Shown here piece after piece: positions 55,101 through 63,830 of a DNA stretch of 64,000 nt. Position numbers and translations under genes: made by a program. The stretch's first letter is position 1. Each line of letters starts with the position of its first letter. This DNA is from DSOI01 sp041394885. Its GTDB lineage: Bacteria; Acidobacteriota; Terriglobia; Bryobacterales; Bryobacteraceae. Location: the NCBI GenBank assembly GCA_041394885.1, contig JAWKHI010000029.1, positions 1-64,000 on the forward strand. The letters are read 5' to 3'. The notes below the pieces were generated by a model. The model did not search any database. It saw only the letters and a program-made list of their open reading frames with translations, and had not been told where the DNA came from.

Positions 55101-55416
55101 CCCCAACGCCGGCGAGCGCACTCTCGAGCGTGACTTCAACACCGCCGCGTTCGTACCGAATGGCCAGTATCAGATCGGAAGTCTCGGCCGCAACACCATG
55201 CGCCAGCGATCTCTGTTCGGGTGGGACTTCTCGGCGATGAAGAATTTCCGCATCCAGGAGCGATTCACCGCGCAGTTCCGCTTCGAAGCCTTTCAGTTCA
55301 CCAACACTCCACGCTTCGGCCAGGCCGGCAACGTCGTGGGCGCCAACAACTTCGGAAGCATCGCCGGCGCCGATACACCGAGGAACCTGCAGTTCGGCCT
55401 GAAGCTGCTCTGGTAG
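52168..55416 (+). pseudogene. Oar-like TonB-dependent receptor, tandem copy 2, internal amber codon
   Basis: Signal peptide MRARFGIVLAIVIAAAVPSF, then the same domain order as copy 1: carboxypeptidase-regulatory (TVTGRVTDTTGAIIPTANVV), plug (GRNYNQLALLSAGTVQPLAG, QTNAYSAEYGRAMGAVVNVT) and barrel ending in LQFGLKLLW. The frame is open from 52168 to 55416 (1082 codons) except for TAG at 53029-53031, where copy 1 has TAC (Tyr) in GGPIYIPKVVD. As written the product would end after the plug. A recent nonsense mutation, a sequencing error or readthrough are all possible; the rest of the gene shows no decay. Internal starts near 53140 are not convincing. Confidence 0.85.
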
Positions 55417-55429
55417 GGGTCGAAGCGTT

Positions 55430-55458
55430 CTGGGTCTGCTGGGCCAAAACAAACCCAG
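55430..55458. terminator. Hairpin after receptor copy 2
   Basis: CTGGGT (55430-55435) pairs with ACCCAG (55453-55458), 13 bp after the receptor stop and before the aminotransferase gene. Weak terminator candidate. Confidence 0.35.
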
Positions 55459-55486
55459 ATCGCCCCGGCGTGATACAACAGACCCT

Positions 55487-56788
55487 ATGTCCGACAAGTG
55501 GCAGAAATCGCGCGAACTGCTGGCTCGCGCCCGCGGATCCCTGGTCGGAGGCGTCAGCAGCCCCTTCCGGGCCATGTTTCCGGTCCCCCTCTATTTCGAG
55601 GATGGGTGCGGCTCCCGGCTCACCGACGTCGACGGCAATCAATACATAGACTACGCGCTCGCCTGGGGCCCGAACATTCTCGGTTATCGCCACCCGCGCG
55701 TCTGCGAGGCTGTCGCGGCGCAGGCCATGGGCGTCCACACCTACGGGGCGCAACATCGCTTGGAACCCGAAGTGGGTGAGAAGTTCCAACGGACTGTGCC
55801 TTGCGCCGAGCGCATCGCCTTCACCTCCAGCGGCAGCGAGGCTGTTCAGGGCGCGTTCCGGCTCGCTCGTGCTTTCACGAAGCGCAATCTCATCTTGAAA
55901 TTCGAGGGTCACTATCACGGGTGGTTTGACTCGGTTCTGATTAGCTACCGCGCGCCCGTGGACGCCATGGGTCCAGCCGGCGCTCCGGTGGCGGCTTCGC
56001 AGTCCCGCGGCGCGGTCCCCAACGCCGTCGACAACGTCGTGGTCGCGCCTTGGAACGATGCCGCTTTCCTCGAGGCTCTTTTTGACGCGCGCGGCAGCGA
56101 GATCGCCGCCGTGATCACCGAGCCTGTGCTCGCAAACAGTGGTTGCCTCATGCCCGAGCCCGGCTACCTCGAAGCCCTCCGCGCGATCACGCGGCGGCAC
56201 GGCGCCCTTCTGATTTTCGACGAGGTGATTACTGGCTTTCGCATCGCCCCAGGCGGCGCGCAACAAGCTTTCGGTGTCACGCCGGACCTCGCTACTTTTG
56301 GCAAGGCCATGGGCGCCGGAATGACGCTCAGCGCCATCGCCGGCCGCGCCGACGTGATGGAACAGATGCTCGCCGGCGTGAATTTCGGCGGCACTTTCAA
56401 CGGCAACCCGATGGCGCTCGCCGCCGCCAACGCCGCCCTCGACGTGCTTACCGAAGACGACGGAGCGGCGTTGCGGCGCGCGAACTACTTAGGGCGTCAG
56501 CTCATGGCCGGAATCGCCGCTGAAGCGCTGCGGCTCGGAATCCCCATGCAGGTTCGCGGCTTTGGCGCCGCCTTCTCGCTCCACTTCACCGAGCGGACCG
56601 AGCTTCGCCACTATCGGGATACGCTCGAAAACAACAAAGAGCGTCTTGCCGCCTATGTGCGTGAGATGCTTGACGAGGGCATCTATCTGCTGCCCGACGG
56701 CCGGTGCTACGTCTCGGTTGCGCATACCGAGGACGATGTGGCGGAGACCGTGGCCGCCGTCGGCCGCGTTTTGGCGAGGCTTCCATGA
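55487..56788 (+). CDS. Class III PLP aminotransferase, glutamate-1-semialdehyde aminomutase-like
   Basis: 433 residues, fold type I. Motifs: YIDYALAWGPNILGYRHP, FTSSGSEAVQGAFRLARAFT, KFEGHYHGWFDSVL, AAVITEPVLANSGCLMPEPG, LLIFDEVITGFRIAPGGAQQ, and the Schiff-base Lys in LATFGKAMGAGM. The nearest named family is HemL, but the organism would have a separate hemL elsewhere and this copy is coupled to an amidohydrolase rather than heme genes, so a transaminase for an amino acid or amino sugar is more likely. The stop overlaps the next start by ATGA. Cytosolic. Confidence 0.85.
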   Translation: MSDKWQKSRELLARARGSLVGGVSSPFRAMFPVPLYFEDGCGSRLTDVDGNQYIDYALAWGPNILGYRHPRVCEAVAAQAMGVHTYGAQHRLEPEVGEKFQRTVPCAERIAFTSSGSEAVQGAFRLARAFTKRNLILKFEGHYHGWFDSVLISYRAPVDAMGPAGAPVAASQSRGAVPNAVDNVVVAPWNDAAFLEALFDARGSEIAAVITEPVLANSGCLMPEPGYLEALRAITRRHGALLIFDEVITGFRIAPGGAQQAFGVTPDLATFGKAMGAGMTLSAIAGRADVMEQMLAGVNFGGTFNGNPMALAAANAALDVLTEDDGAALRRANYLGRQLMAGIAAEALRLGIPMQVRGFGAAFSLHFTERTELRHYRDTLENNKERLAAYVREMLDEGIYLLPDGRCYVSVAHTEDDVAETVAAVGRVLARLP

Positions 56789-58020
56789 ATACCTACTCGC
56801 GCCGCGCCGTCCTGTTTCATTCCGCCCTCGCCGTATCCAGCGCGCAAGCTATCCGCCCGCGCTATGACATCCTCATCCGCGGCGGCCATGTGATCTGCCC
56901 AGGGCAAGGCATTTCCGCCATTCGCGACGTCGCCGTGCTCAACGGCAAGGTCGCCCGGCTCGCTGAAAACATCCCCGCCTCCGACGCGGCCCACGTGTTG
57001 GACGCCAAGGGCTACCTGGTCACGCCCGGCCTCATCGACATTCACGTGCATGTCTATGACGGCGTCGCCCCGCTCGGCATCCCCGCCGATCCCAACTGCA
57101 TCGCTAAGGGCGTAACTACCGTCGTCGACGCCGGTTCCGCCGGAGCGCACACCTTCCCCGGATTGCGCAAATACGTCATTAACGTCGTCGACACGCGCGT
57201 CTACGCGCTCCTCAACATCTCGGTCGTCGGCCAATCCACGCTTTCCACCGACAATCCGTGGGGCGAACTGATTGACCTTCGGCTTGCCAACGCCAAACTC
57301 ACCGCCAAGACCATTGAGCAAAACCGCGATACGATCGTCGGCGTCAAAATCCGGCTCACCGAAAACATCGCCGGACGCCATGACCTCGACGCACTGAAAC
57401 TTGCGCGCGAAGCCGCCGACGCCGTCCGCCTCCCACTGATGGTCCACATCGGAGGATCTTTCTCCACGCTGCCGAAGATTCTGGACCTGCTTCGCAAGGG
57501 CGACGTTATCACGCATTCGTTTCGCGGCGGAGCCGGGGGCATCCTCGACGATCGCGGACGCGTCATGCCGGAGGTGCTGCGGTCGGTTCAAAATGGCGTC
57601 AATCTCGATATCGGCCACGGGGCGGGTAGCTTTGCATGGGCGACCGCCGAAGCCGCCCTGCGGCAGGACTTGCTTCCGGGCACCATTTCGAGCGATGTGC
57701 ATCAATTTAACGTCCACGGCCCGGTGCTCGATCTTGCCACCACGCTATCCAAGTTCGTCCATCTGGGAATGAGGCTCGAGGATGTCATCGCCCGGGCCAC
57801 GGTCAACCCCGCGCGCACCTTTGGTGCACTGAACGGTTTCGGCAGCCTCCGCGAAGGTTCGGTCGGCGACATCGCCGTCTTCCGCATGATCGAGGGCGAC
57901 TTTGAACTCTCAGACTCCCTGCGCCAGCGGCGCGTCGTGCATCGCCGCCTGATGCCGGTAGCCACCATCAAAGCGGGCCGGCTCTATGGCGCGGCCGCGA
58001 TTCCCGTGGTCACGCTGTGA
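56785..58020 (+). CDS. Amidohydrolase/deacetylase family metallohydrolase (dihydroorotase-like)
   Basis: 411 residues. The N-terminus NTYSRRAVLFHSALAVSSAQ looks like a Tat leader. The urease-superfamily barrel has HVHV in TPGLIDIHVHVYDG (first metal pair), a likely carbamylated Lys in TIVGVKIRLTENIAG, His in LMVHIGGSF, His in DVITHSFRGGAGG, and Asp/His in TISSDVHQFN. It matches the amidohydrolase/deacetylase subgroup known for N-acyl amino acid or cyclic amide cleavage. The start at 56785 overlaps the aminotransferase stop. The pair may process an imported amino compound; the periplasmic placement of this enzyme and the cytosolic aminotransferase would fit a two-step route. Confidence 0.83.
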   Translation: MNTYSRRAVLFHSALAVSSAQAIRPRYDILIRGGHVICPGQGISAIRDVAVLNGKVARLAENIPASDAAHVLDAKGYLVTPGLIDIHVHVYDGVAPLGIPADPNCIAKGVTTVVDAGSAGAHTFPGLRKYVINVVDTRVYALLNISVVGQSTLSTDNPWGELIDLRLANAKLTAKTIEQNRDTIVGVKIRLTENIAGRHDLDALKLAREAADAVRLPLMVHIGGSFSTLPKILDLLRKGDVITHSFRGGAGGILDDRGRVMPEVLRSVQNGVNLDIGHGAGSFAWATAEAALRQDLLPGTISSDVHQFNVHGPVLDLATTLSKFVHLGMRLEDVIARATVNPARTFGALNGFGSLREGSVGDIAVFRMIEGDFELSDSLRQRRVVHRRLMPVATIKAGRLYGAAAIPVVTL

Positions 58021-58047
58021 GCGGCGAATCTACGGAGAATCACGATC

Positions 58048-59424
58048 ATGGTCCTCTCTGAATGGGACGCCCCGGGCCGCCGCCTTCACGATCTGCTCAC
58101 CCGGAGCCGTGTGAGCCGGCGCGCCCTGCCGCTGGGTGCGCTGGCATTGGCCGCGCGCGCAGCCCCAGCCGGATATGACCGCTTTGGCGGAGACCGGCGT
58201 ATCCGGAGCCGCGCCACCGGACTGTTCCGAACCGAACGGATCGGCGGCCGATGGATGCTCATCAGCCCGGAGGGCCATGGATATGTGGCGCTGGGCTCCA
58301 ACCACATCGGCAAATATATGGCGGACCCGGCCCAAAGCGGACCCTTGCTGGAGCGCTTTCGCGGTGACCGGAAGATGGCCGAACAGGCACTGATACGAGC
58401 CATCGCCTCGCTTGGCCTCAATGCCGGCGAGGCCTACGATCCGCTCCTCGGCGGCCTGCGCGGCCGCCTGCCTCGTATCGAAAACGTAGACCTGCCCGGC
58501 GGCGTAAAGTTCCGCTACGACATCTTCGATTGGGAATTCCAGCGCGCCCTCCACCAATCGGTCAAACAGCAGTGCAGCGCTTTCGCCGGCGATCCCTGGG
58601 TGATCGGCGCAGCCGCCGTGAATGAGCCGGTTTGGGATTGGAGGCGTGTCAACTTTTACCGCCAACTCCCCCCCTTGGCCGCCGGGCGCATCCGCTATCA
58701 CGATTGGCTGGAAAAGAAGCATCCGGGAATCGATAGCCTCAACCGTGCGTGGGGCACGTCATTCCGTTCGTTCGGTGAACTGCGGACGCTCGACAAACTG
58801 CCGCTGATCGAGGGCAGGGCTCCGCACGAGCATGGCGCCGATGACGAATTTCTGGGTCTGGCCGCCGACGAGTTGCACGCTCGCCTGAAGGCGGCGGTGA
58901 ACGCCGGCGCTCCATGGCATCTCTTTTTGGGCGAACGATTCGTCCTGCGCTTTCCGCCCGATGCGGTGTTGCGCGCCGTCGGCAACCACGTGGATGTGTT
59001 CTGTACGCAATCCCTGATTCACCCTCCCCAACGGCCGCCGGAGTGGCAAATCTTTCAGCCGGAACGCTACCGGTATGAACATGGTGTGACGGGCAAGCCG
59101 ATGATCATTGTGGATTGGGCCACGCCGTTCAGCCTGGATACCACCTACTCGCATGAGCGTGGCGTGATCAAGGACGAACGGGCCGCTACCGCTGACGCGG
59201 CCGCCTTCGTCGCGGCCGCCTTCGCCGAGCCGTTTCTCGTGGGGTTGTTTCAGTGCCAGTTGATCGGCAGGCACGGCAATGACCGTCTGTTTCCCGATGG
59301 CCGCATGAAGCGGACCTATCTCCGCGACGATGCCACTCCCTGGCCGTACCGCACCGCGCAAATGGCGAAGGCTAACCGTGCGGCGCTCCGCCGCGTCTAT
59401 GACAGCGCGGCCGCGGCGCGCTGA
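58048..59424 (+). CDS. Agarase-like (GH-A type barrel) exported protein
   Basis: 458 residues. A Tat-like leader SRVSRRALPLGALALAARAA is placed about 25 residues in. The region GRWMLISPEGHGYVALGSNH is the entry motif of beta-agarase-like proteins, VIGAAAVNEPVWDW contains the putative acid/base Glu, and GKPMIIVDWATPFSL is in the place of the usual nucleophile strand, with Asp where GH-A enzymes have Glu; QCQLIGRHGNDRLF is near the end. It belongs to a group of unassigned glycoside-hydrolase-like proteins. Catalysis is unproven. It follows the amidohydrolase by 27 bp with GGAGAA upstream of the ATG. Confidence 0.65.
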   Translation: MVLSEWDAPGRRLHDLLTRSRVSRRALPLGALALAARAAPAGYDRFGGDRRIRSRATGLFRTERIGGRWMLISPEGHGYVALGSNHIGKYMADPAQSGPLLERFRGDRKMAEQALIRAIASLGLNAGEAYDPLLGGLRGRLPRIENVDLPGGVKFRYDIFDWEFQRALHQSVKQQCSAFAGDPWVIGAAAVNEPVWDWRRVNFYRQLPPLAAGRIRYHDWLEKKHPGIDSLNRAWGTSFRSFGELRTLDKLPLIEGRAPHEHGADDEFLGLAADELHARLKAAVNAGAPWHLFLGERFVLRFPPDAVLRAVGNHVDVFCTQSLIHPPQRPPEWQIFQPERYRYEHGVTGKPMIIVDWATPFSLDTTYSHERGVIKDERAATADAAAFVAAAFAEPFLVGLFQCQLIGRHGNDRLFPDGRMKRTYLRDDATPWPYRTAQMAKANRAALRRVYDSAAAAR

Positions 59425-59471
59425 CCTCCCTGCGTTGTCACTCCGTAACCGCAGGCGCTTACACTGAAACT

Positions 59472-59981
59472 ATGACATTCCTTCGGACCACCGCATCCCT
59501 GTTCCTGTTGGCCACCGGGCTTTTGGCCGAATCGGCGGGCGGCATCTCCTGGACGGCGCCTTCGGCGTGGAAGAGCCAGGGGGAGCGTCCCATGCGCGCC
59601 GCCACCTATATGGTTCCTCCGGCTGCCGGCGATTCCGAGCCCGGTGAGTGCGCCGTGTTCTACTTCGGCCCGGGCCAAGGCGGTGGTGTGGACGCGAACA
59701 TCAAACGCTGGCTCGGCCAGTTCAAGGACCCGCCCGCCAATCCGGCGCCCAAATCGCGGACCGCCAACGGACTCAAACTCACCACCATCGAACACATGGG
59801 CACTTATATGGCCGGTGCGCCCATGGCCCCGGTGAAGACGCCCAAGCCGGGCTATCGCCTCATCGGCACGATCATCGAAGCCCCGCAGGGCAATGTGTTC
59901 TTCAAGCTTACCGGACCGGCCAAGACCGTCGCCGCGGCGCAGGCCGGATTCGAAAAGATGCTCGCCGGAGTCAAGAAATGA
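59472..59981 (+). CDS. Small exported protein of unknown function
   Basis: 169 residues with signal MTFLRTTASLFLLATGLLAE. The mature part starts ISWTAPSAWKSQGERPMRAA and contains CAVFYFGPGQGGGVDANIKR and FFKLTGPAKTVAAAQAGFEK. Proteins with this pattern occur in Acidobacteriota and Planctomycetes next to PQQ-propeller genes and have no known role. The ATG of the next gene overlaps its stop (ATGA), so it is translated with the propeller protein. Confidence 0.75.
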   Translation: MTFLRTTASLFLLATGLLAESAGGISWTAPSAWKSQGERPMRAATYMVPPAAGDSEPGECAVFYFGPGQGGGVDANIKRWLGQFKDPPANPAPKSRTANGLKLTTIEHMGTYMAGAPMAPVKTPKPGYRLIGTIIEAPQGNVFFKLTGPAKTVAAAQAGFEKMLAGVKK

Positions 59982-61177
59982 AGTACCTTAGTGTCGTCCT
60001 CGCACTTTCTTTCACGCTCAGCGCCGCGGATTGGCCCCAGTGGCGTGGCGTGCACCGTGACGGCAAGTCGGCCGAAACCGGGCTGCTCGCGCAATGGCCG
60101 GAAGGCGGACCCAAACTCGTCTGGAAGGCGTCCGGTCTCGGTGAGGGCTATTCATCCATGTCCATAGCGGGTGGACGCGTCTACACGCTCGGCCAGCGCG
60201 GCGACGTTGAGTTCACCGTCGCCCTCGACGCGGCGACGGGCAAGAAGCTCTGGGAAACCGCCATCGGCGGACCGTATCGGGAGCGCCGCGGTCACGGTCC
60301 CCGCGGCGTGCCCACCGTGGAAGGGGACCGTTTGTGGGCCTTGGCCGCCGACGGCACCCTCGCCTGCCTCAACACCAGGACCGGCGCCAAGCTTTGGACC
60401 GTGAGCGCCGTGAATGATTTCGGCGGATCGGTGCCGCATTGGGGCTACAGCGAATCTCCGTTGATTGACGGGGAGCGCGTGATCTTTAACGCCGGCGGCT
60501 CCGGCACGGCCATTGTGGCGCTCAACAAGAACACCGGCAAAGTGATCTGGAAGTCGCAGAGCGATAGTGCCGCCTATTCCTCCGCCATCGTCGCCACCGT
60601 CGGTCAAACCCGCCAAGTGCTTACCTTCACCTCCAAGGGCGCCATCAGCGTCCGCGCCGATAATGGCGAACTGCTCTGGCGGTACGACAATGTCGCAAAT
60701 CGGACCGCCAACATCGCCACACCGATCTTCCGCGACGGCCAGGTGTTCTACTCATCGGCGTACGGCACCGGCGCCGCGCCTCTCAAGCTCACTTCCAATG
60801 GCGGCGGCGTGAAGGCGGACGAGGTCTATTTCACCCGCGACATGATGAACCACTACTCGAGTTCCGTCCTGGTGGGCGACGCGCTCTATGGATTCTCGAA
60901 CGCGATTCTCACCGCGCTAAAGTTCCAAACCGGAGAGGTGTTGTGGAAGGACCGCAGCGTCGGGAAAGGTTCGGTGATCTTCGCCGACGGCCGCCTGTAT
61001 GCTCTCGGCGAAGGAGGAACGGTGGCTCTGATTGAAGCGTCGCCCACCGGCTACAAGGAAGTGTCGCGATTCTCATTCGCCAAAAGTGAGTGGCCCGTCT
61101 GGGCTCCGCCGGCGATCTCAGACGGAAAGTTGTTCATTCGCGATCAGGATACTTTGTATTGCCACGCCATCAAGTAG
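59978..61177 (+). CDS. PQQ-like beta-propeller exported protein
   Basis: 399 residues with signal MKYLSVVLALSFTLSAA. The mature N-terminus DWPQWRGVHRDGKSAETGLL is the hallmark of exported PQQ-repeat propellers in this phylum. Repeats include VALDAATGKKLWETAIGGPY, LACLNTRTGAKLWTVSA, VALNKNTGKVIWKSQSDS, VRADNGELLWRYDNVANR, and LKFQTGEVLWKDRSVG, giving about seven or eight blades. No dehydrogenase catalytic Asp-Cys pair is seen, so it may be a BamB-like or substrate-binding propeller rather than a PQQ enzyme. Coupled to the previous small gene. Confidence 0.85.
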   Translation: MKYLSVVLALSFTLSAADWPQWRGVHRDGKSAETGLLAQWPEGGPKLVWKASGLGEGYSSMSIAGGRVYTLGQRGDVEFTVALDAATGKKLWETAIGGPYRERRGHGPRGVPTVEGDRLWALAADGTLACLNTRTGAKLWTVSAVNDFGGSVPHWGYSESPLIDGERVIFNAGGSGTAIVALNKNTGKVIWKSQSDSAAYSSAIVATVGQTRQVLTFTSKGAISVRADNGELLWRYDNVANRTANIATPIFRDGQVFYSSAYGTGAAPLKLTSNGGGVKADEVYFTRDMMNHYSSSVLVGDALYGFSNAILTALKFQTGEVLWKDRSVGKGSVIFADGRLYALGEGGTVALIEASPTGYKEVSRFSFAKSEWPVWAPPAISDGKLFIRDQDTLYCHAIK

Positions 61178-61438
61178 AAAAACGGAAGGGGCAGCGGCGT
61201 TTGCCGTTCGGGCTGAAACCGTGTGGACGCCTTCATTACGCGCTTATAGCGCCGGTGCTGTTTTGGAGCACCTTTTGATCAGGCCGTGCGCCGTTTCAGT
61301 CTATCCCGTTCAGTAAACGTCACTGCCCCCGTGCCACTCCGGTGGCTCGTGAGGTTCCATTTGTACCGAACCTTTCAGCCACAGTGTGCACCTGGGGAGC
61401 GCTTATGTCAAGGGTCTTTGGAAGGTTTTTTCGGGCTT
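61178..61438. other. Intergenic region, no gene seen
   Basis: 261 bp between convergent genes. Short open frames here overlap in shadows only. No hairpin with a T-run, tRNA or known RNA motif was recognised. Confidence 0.5.
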
Positions 61439-62080
61439 CTATTTCGTGACTCCGGACACCTTCAGATTACGGAAACTCCCCATGTCGAAGAAGCTTCCAA
61501 TCCCGAACTTGCCCGCGCCAAGACTCATATCCACGCCCTGCAGTGACGGCGATGTGGCGCCGTCCACCCAAACATCCACGCGGTGCGTGCTGGCGTCGTA
61601 AACCAGCTTCACCTTGTGCCAGTCCTCGTGGGTGAACCCAGCCGGACCCTGTTCGGAACTGATACGGACGCGGTCACCGCCATACACGTGAAAGATGCCG
61701 TTGTGGACCGGCTGCTTACTCGCCGCGTCCACCGAAATGTGCGCGTAGTTGAAGTGATCGGCATCGCGCCAGGCGTACACGATCATGAGCGAGTTATGCC
61801 GATTGCGTAACGCGGCCGGCTCCTGCTTGGCTTCGAATTCCAGCGTCAATTGGGCGTAGTCCGCCGTTTCGGCCAGTGCGTACTGCGACGGACGTCTGGG
61901 TTTGGTCGATGGACGGGGCACCAGCAATTGCAGCGTAGGAACGCCGTCCACGGATTCGAGCTTCCAGTCGCTCGCCACTGGCAGCCGCCAGCGCAAACCG
62001 AACGCATCGATAGAGCCGGACGGCTCGGAAGCGCCCAACAGGAAAGCGCAGCCCAGGAGAGTGAATGTAAACCGGATCAC
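61439..62080 (-). CDS. Exported lectin/LamG-like protein of unknown function
   Basis: 213 residues. Signal MIRFTFTLLGCAFLLGAS is followed by a concanavalin-like beta sandwich: YAQLTLEFEAKQEPAALRNR, SLMIVYAWRDADHFNYAHIS, DWHKVKLVYDASTHRVDVWV, and GAGKFGIGSFFDMGSFRNLK. This is the arrangement of DUF1080 or LamG proteins that bind or cut glycans, but no catalytic residues were identified. The Cys in the leader (LLGC) gives a weak lipobox, so it may be a lipoprotein. It lies 23 bp downstream of motB on the same strand. Confidence 0.72.
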   Translation of the reverse strand: MIRFTFTLLGCAFLLGASEPSGSIDAFGLRWRLPVASDWKLESVDGVPTLQLLVPRPSTKPRRPSQYALAETADYAQLTLEFEAKQEPAALRNRHNSLMIVYAWRDADHFNYAHISVDAASKQPVHNGIFHVYGGDRVRISSEQGPAGFTHEDWHKVKLVYDASTHRVDVWVDGATSPSLQGVDMSLGAGKFGIGSFFDMGSFRNLKVSGVTK

Positions 62081-62103
62081 TCCCCCATAATAATCGTCTT
62101 GCG

Positions 62104-62898
62104 TCAGTGATGCCCGCCGGCGGCCGGTGCCGGTGCCGCCACCGGTTGTGGATCGTCATCGGGATCCGGCTTGGGCGGGTCCAGGTATCGCACGATCACC
62201 GAGATCCGGCGATTGTTGGCCGCATTGGGATCCTCTTCCACACGCAATCGCCGGTCCGCGAAACCGCGCACCTGCGTCACTTGCCCCTGCCGTAGGCCAT
62301 TCGCCTCCATCAGCTTGCGGGCTGCATTGGCGCGGTCCACCGACAACTCCCAGTTCGTGTAGCCGTCGGCGGAGTTGAACGGACGCGCATCGGTGTGTCC
62401 CTCAATCAGGATATGGTTGGGTAGCTCGCCCAACTGCTGCGCCAGCAAGTTCAGCATCTCTTCCCCCTGGTCCGACGGCTGGAGATCGCCGCTGGCAAAG
62501 AACAAACCCTTCTCGGTCTCCAGCAGCTCGATGCGCAGCCCTTCGCCGGTCACCGTCATCGACACCTGATCCTTCAACTTATCGAACTCCGGCATCTGCT
62601 TCATGGCCTGACTGATTTCGTCCTTGAGCTTCGACAGATCCTCTTTCTTCAGCTCCAGCCCTTGCCCGGCGCCTGACATACTCGAGCCGCTCTTTTTGCC
62701 CGAGCCGGACGGATCTCTGAAGTAGGAACCCACCGCCTCCTTGATCTGGGGCGTCGAGTTCATCAGCCACATCACCATGAAAAAGGCCATCATCGCGGTG
62801 ACGAAGTCGGCGTAGGCCACCTTCCACGCGCCCCCATGATGGCCTCCGTGGCCGCTCTTCTTCTTGATGACGATTACCGGAGCTACTTCATCTGCCAT
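62104..62898 (-). CDS. motB: Flagellar motor stator protein MotB
   Basis: 264 residues. The cytosolic N-terminus is basic with a run GHGGHHGG, then one membrane helix VAYADFVTAMMAFFMVMWLM with the proton-channel Asp in ADFVTAMMAFF. A plug region follows (SQAMKQMPEFDKLKDQVSMT), then the OmpA-type peptidoglycan domain with ILIEGHTDARPF, LSVDRANAARKLM and ANNRRISVIV. A Pro/Asp/His-rich tail (PPKPDPDDDPQPVAAPAP) ends the protein. Same strand and 12 bp after motA. Confidence 0.93.
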   Translation of the reverse strand: MADEVAPVIVIKKKSGHGGHHGGAWKVAYADFVTAMMAFFMVMWLMNSTPQIKEAVGSYFRDPSGSGKKSGSSMSGAGQGLELKKEDLSKLKDEISQAMKQMPEFDKLKDQVSMTVTGEGLRIELLETEKGLFFASGDLQPSDQGEEMLNLLAQQLGELPNHILIEGHTDARPFNSADGYTNWELSVDRANAARKLMEANGLRQGQVTQVRGFADRRLRVEEDPNAANNRRISVIVRYLDPPKPDPDDDPQPVAAPAPAAGGHH

Positions 62899-62910
62899 GG
62901 CTTTTCTCCG

Positions 62911-63774
62911 CTAGGCGGCCGCGCCGCCGCCCTTGCACGCCTGTTCCATGTCCTTGAAGTTCGGCCGCACCTCGTGCGGAATCGCTCGCCGCGCAAACTC
63001 CGCGCACAGGATCGGCGCGTTTCCGCGGATGTAGGCGATCACGCCCACTCGCAGCACGTTGTAATAGGCGGATTCGGCGTCGGAAATCTTTGTCATGTTC
63101 GACGCCAGCGGCGCCAGAAACCCGTAGCACATCAGGATTCCGAGGAACGTGCCCACCAGCGCCGCGCCCACCTTGTGTCCGATTTCTTCCGGTGGACCAC
63201 CCAGAGACCCCATCGTGATCACCACGCCCAGCACCGCCGCCACGATTCCCAATCCGGGGAGGGAATCGGCCACCGCGCTCAACGCCCCGATCGGCTCGAG
63301 CGACTCACGGTGGTGCACCTCCATGTCCAGCTCCATCATCTGATCGAGCGCAAACGGATCCATCTGGCCCGAGATCGACATACGCAGCGTGTCGCAAAAA
63401 AAGTCCACCGCGTGATGGTCGGCCAGAAAGCCCGGAAACTTGTTGAATACGTCGCTTTTGTGCGGATCTTCCACGTCCGCCTCCAGCTTCGTCGCCCCGT
63501 TTTTGCGCGCCGACAGGAACAGCGCGTTCATCATCTTGAGCGTTTCGAGGTATAGGTCTTTCTTGAAGCGGCTCCCCTTCATCACGCCGATCAAGCCCTT
63601 CATCAACTTGATGATCGTGGGAAGAGGGTTTGCGATCAGCAGCGTGCCCAAAGCCGCTCCTCCGATGATTACCAATTCGGCCGGTTGAAAGAGCACCTCC
63701 AGGTGCCCGTGCTCCATCAGGTATCCACCGATGATGGCGCCAATCACTACTACGATTCCGATAATTGCAAACAT
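62911..63774 (-). CDS. motA: Flagellar motor stator protein MotA
   Basis: 287 residues with four membrane segments (IIGIVVVIGAIIGGYLMEHG, AELVIIGGAALGTLLIA, LPGLGIVAAVLGVVITMGSL, GAALVGTFLGILMCYGFLAP). The cytosolic loop with charged residues (RFKKDLYLETLKMMNALFLS) matches the FliG-contact region, and Pro residues at ADSLPGLG and FLAPL fit the two conserved prolines. The C-terminal part NMTKISDAESAYYNVLRVGV is typical. It couples proton flow to torque with MotB. The ATG at 63774 is chosen as the first before the hydrophobic segment. Confidence 0.93.
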   Translation of the reverse strand: MFAIIGIVVVIGAIIGGYLMEHGHLEVLFQPAELVIIGGAALGTLLIANPLPTIIKLMKGLIGVMKGSRFKKDLYLETLKMMNALFLSARKNGATKLEADVEDPHKSDVFNKFPGFLADHHAVDFFCDTLRMSISGQMDPFALDQMMELDMEVHHRESLEPIGALSAVADSLPGLGIVAAVLGVVITMGSLGGPPEEIGHKVGAALVGTFLGILMCYGFLAPLASNMTKISDAESAYYNVLRVGVIAYIRGNAPILCAEFARRAIPHEVRPNFKDMEQACKGGGAAA

Positions 63775-63830
63775 GGTACCCGTAGGTACTTATCGACAAT
63801 CATCCACCGATCCCGAGCACCATTCTCCGC

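Noticed and set aside
53140..55416. Separate receptor gene starting at an ATG after the amber codon
   Set aside because: The frame continues an interrupted receptor without signal peptide or ribosome binding site; copy 1 shows the region is internal.
48842..55416. Tandem receptors as a mobile or phase-variable cassette
   Set aside because: No inverted repeats, recombinase gene or insertion sequence flanks the pair, and the copies differ strongly at silent sites.
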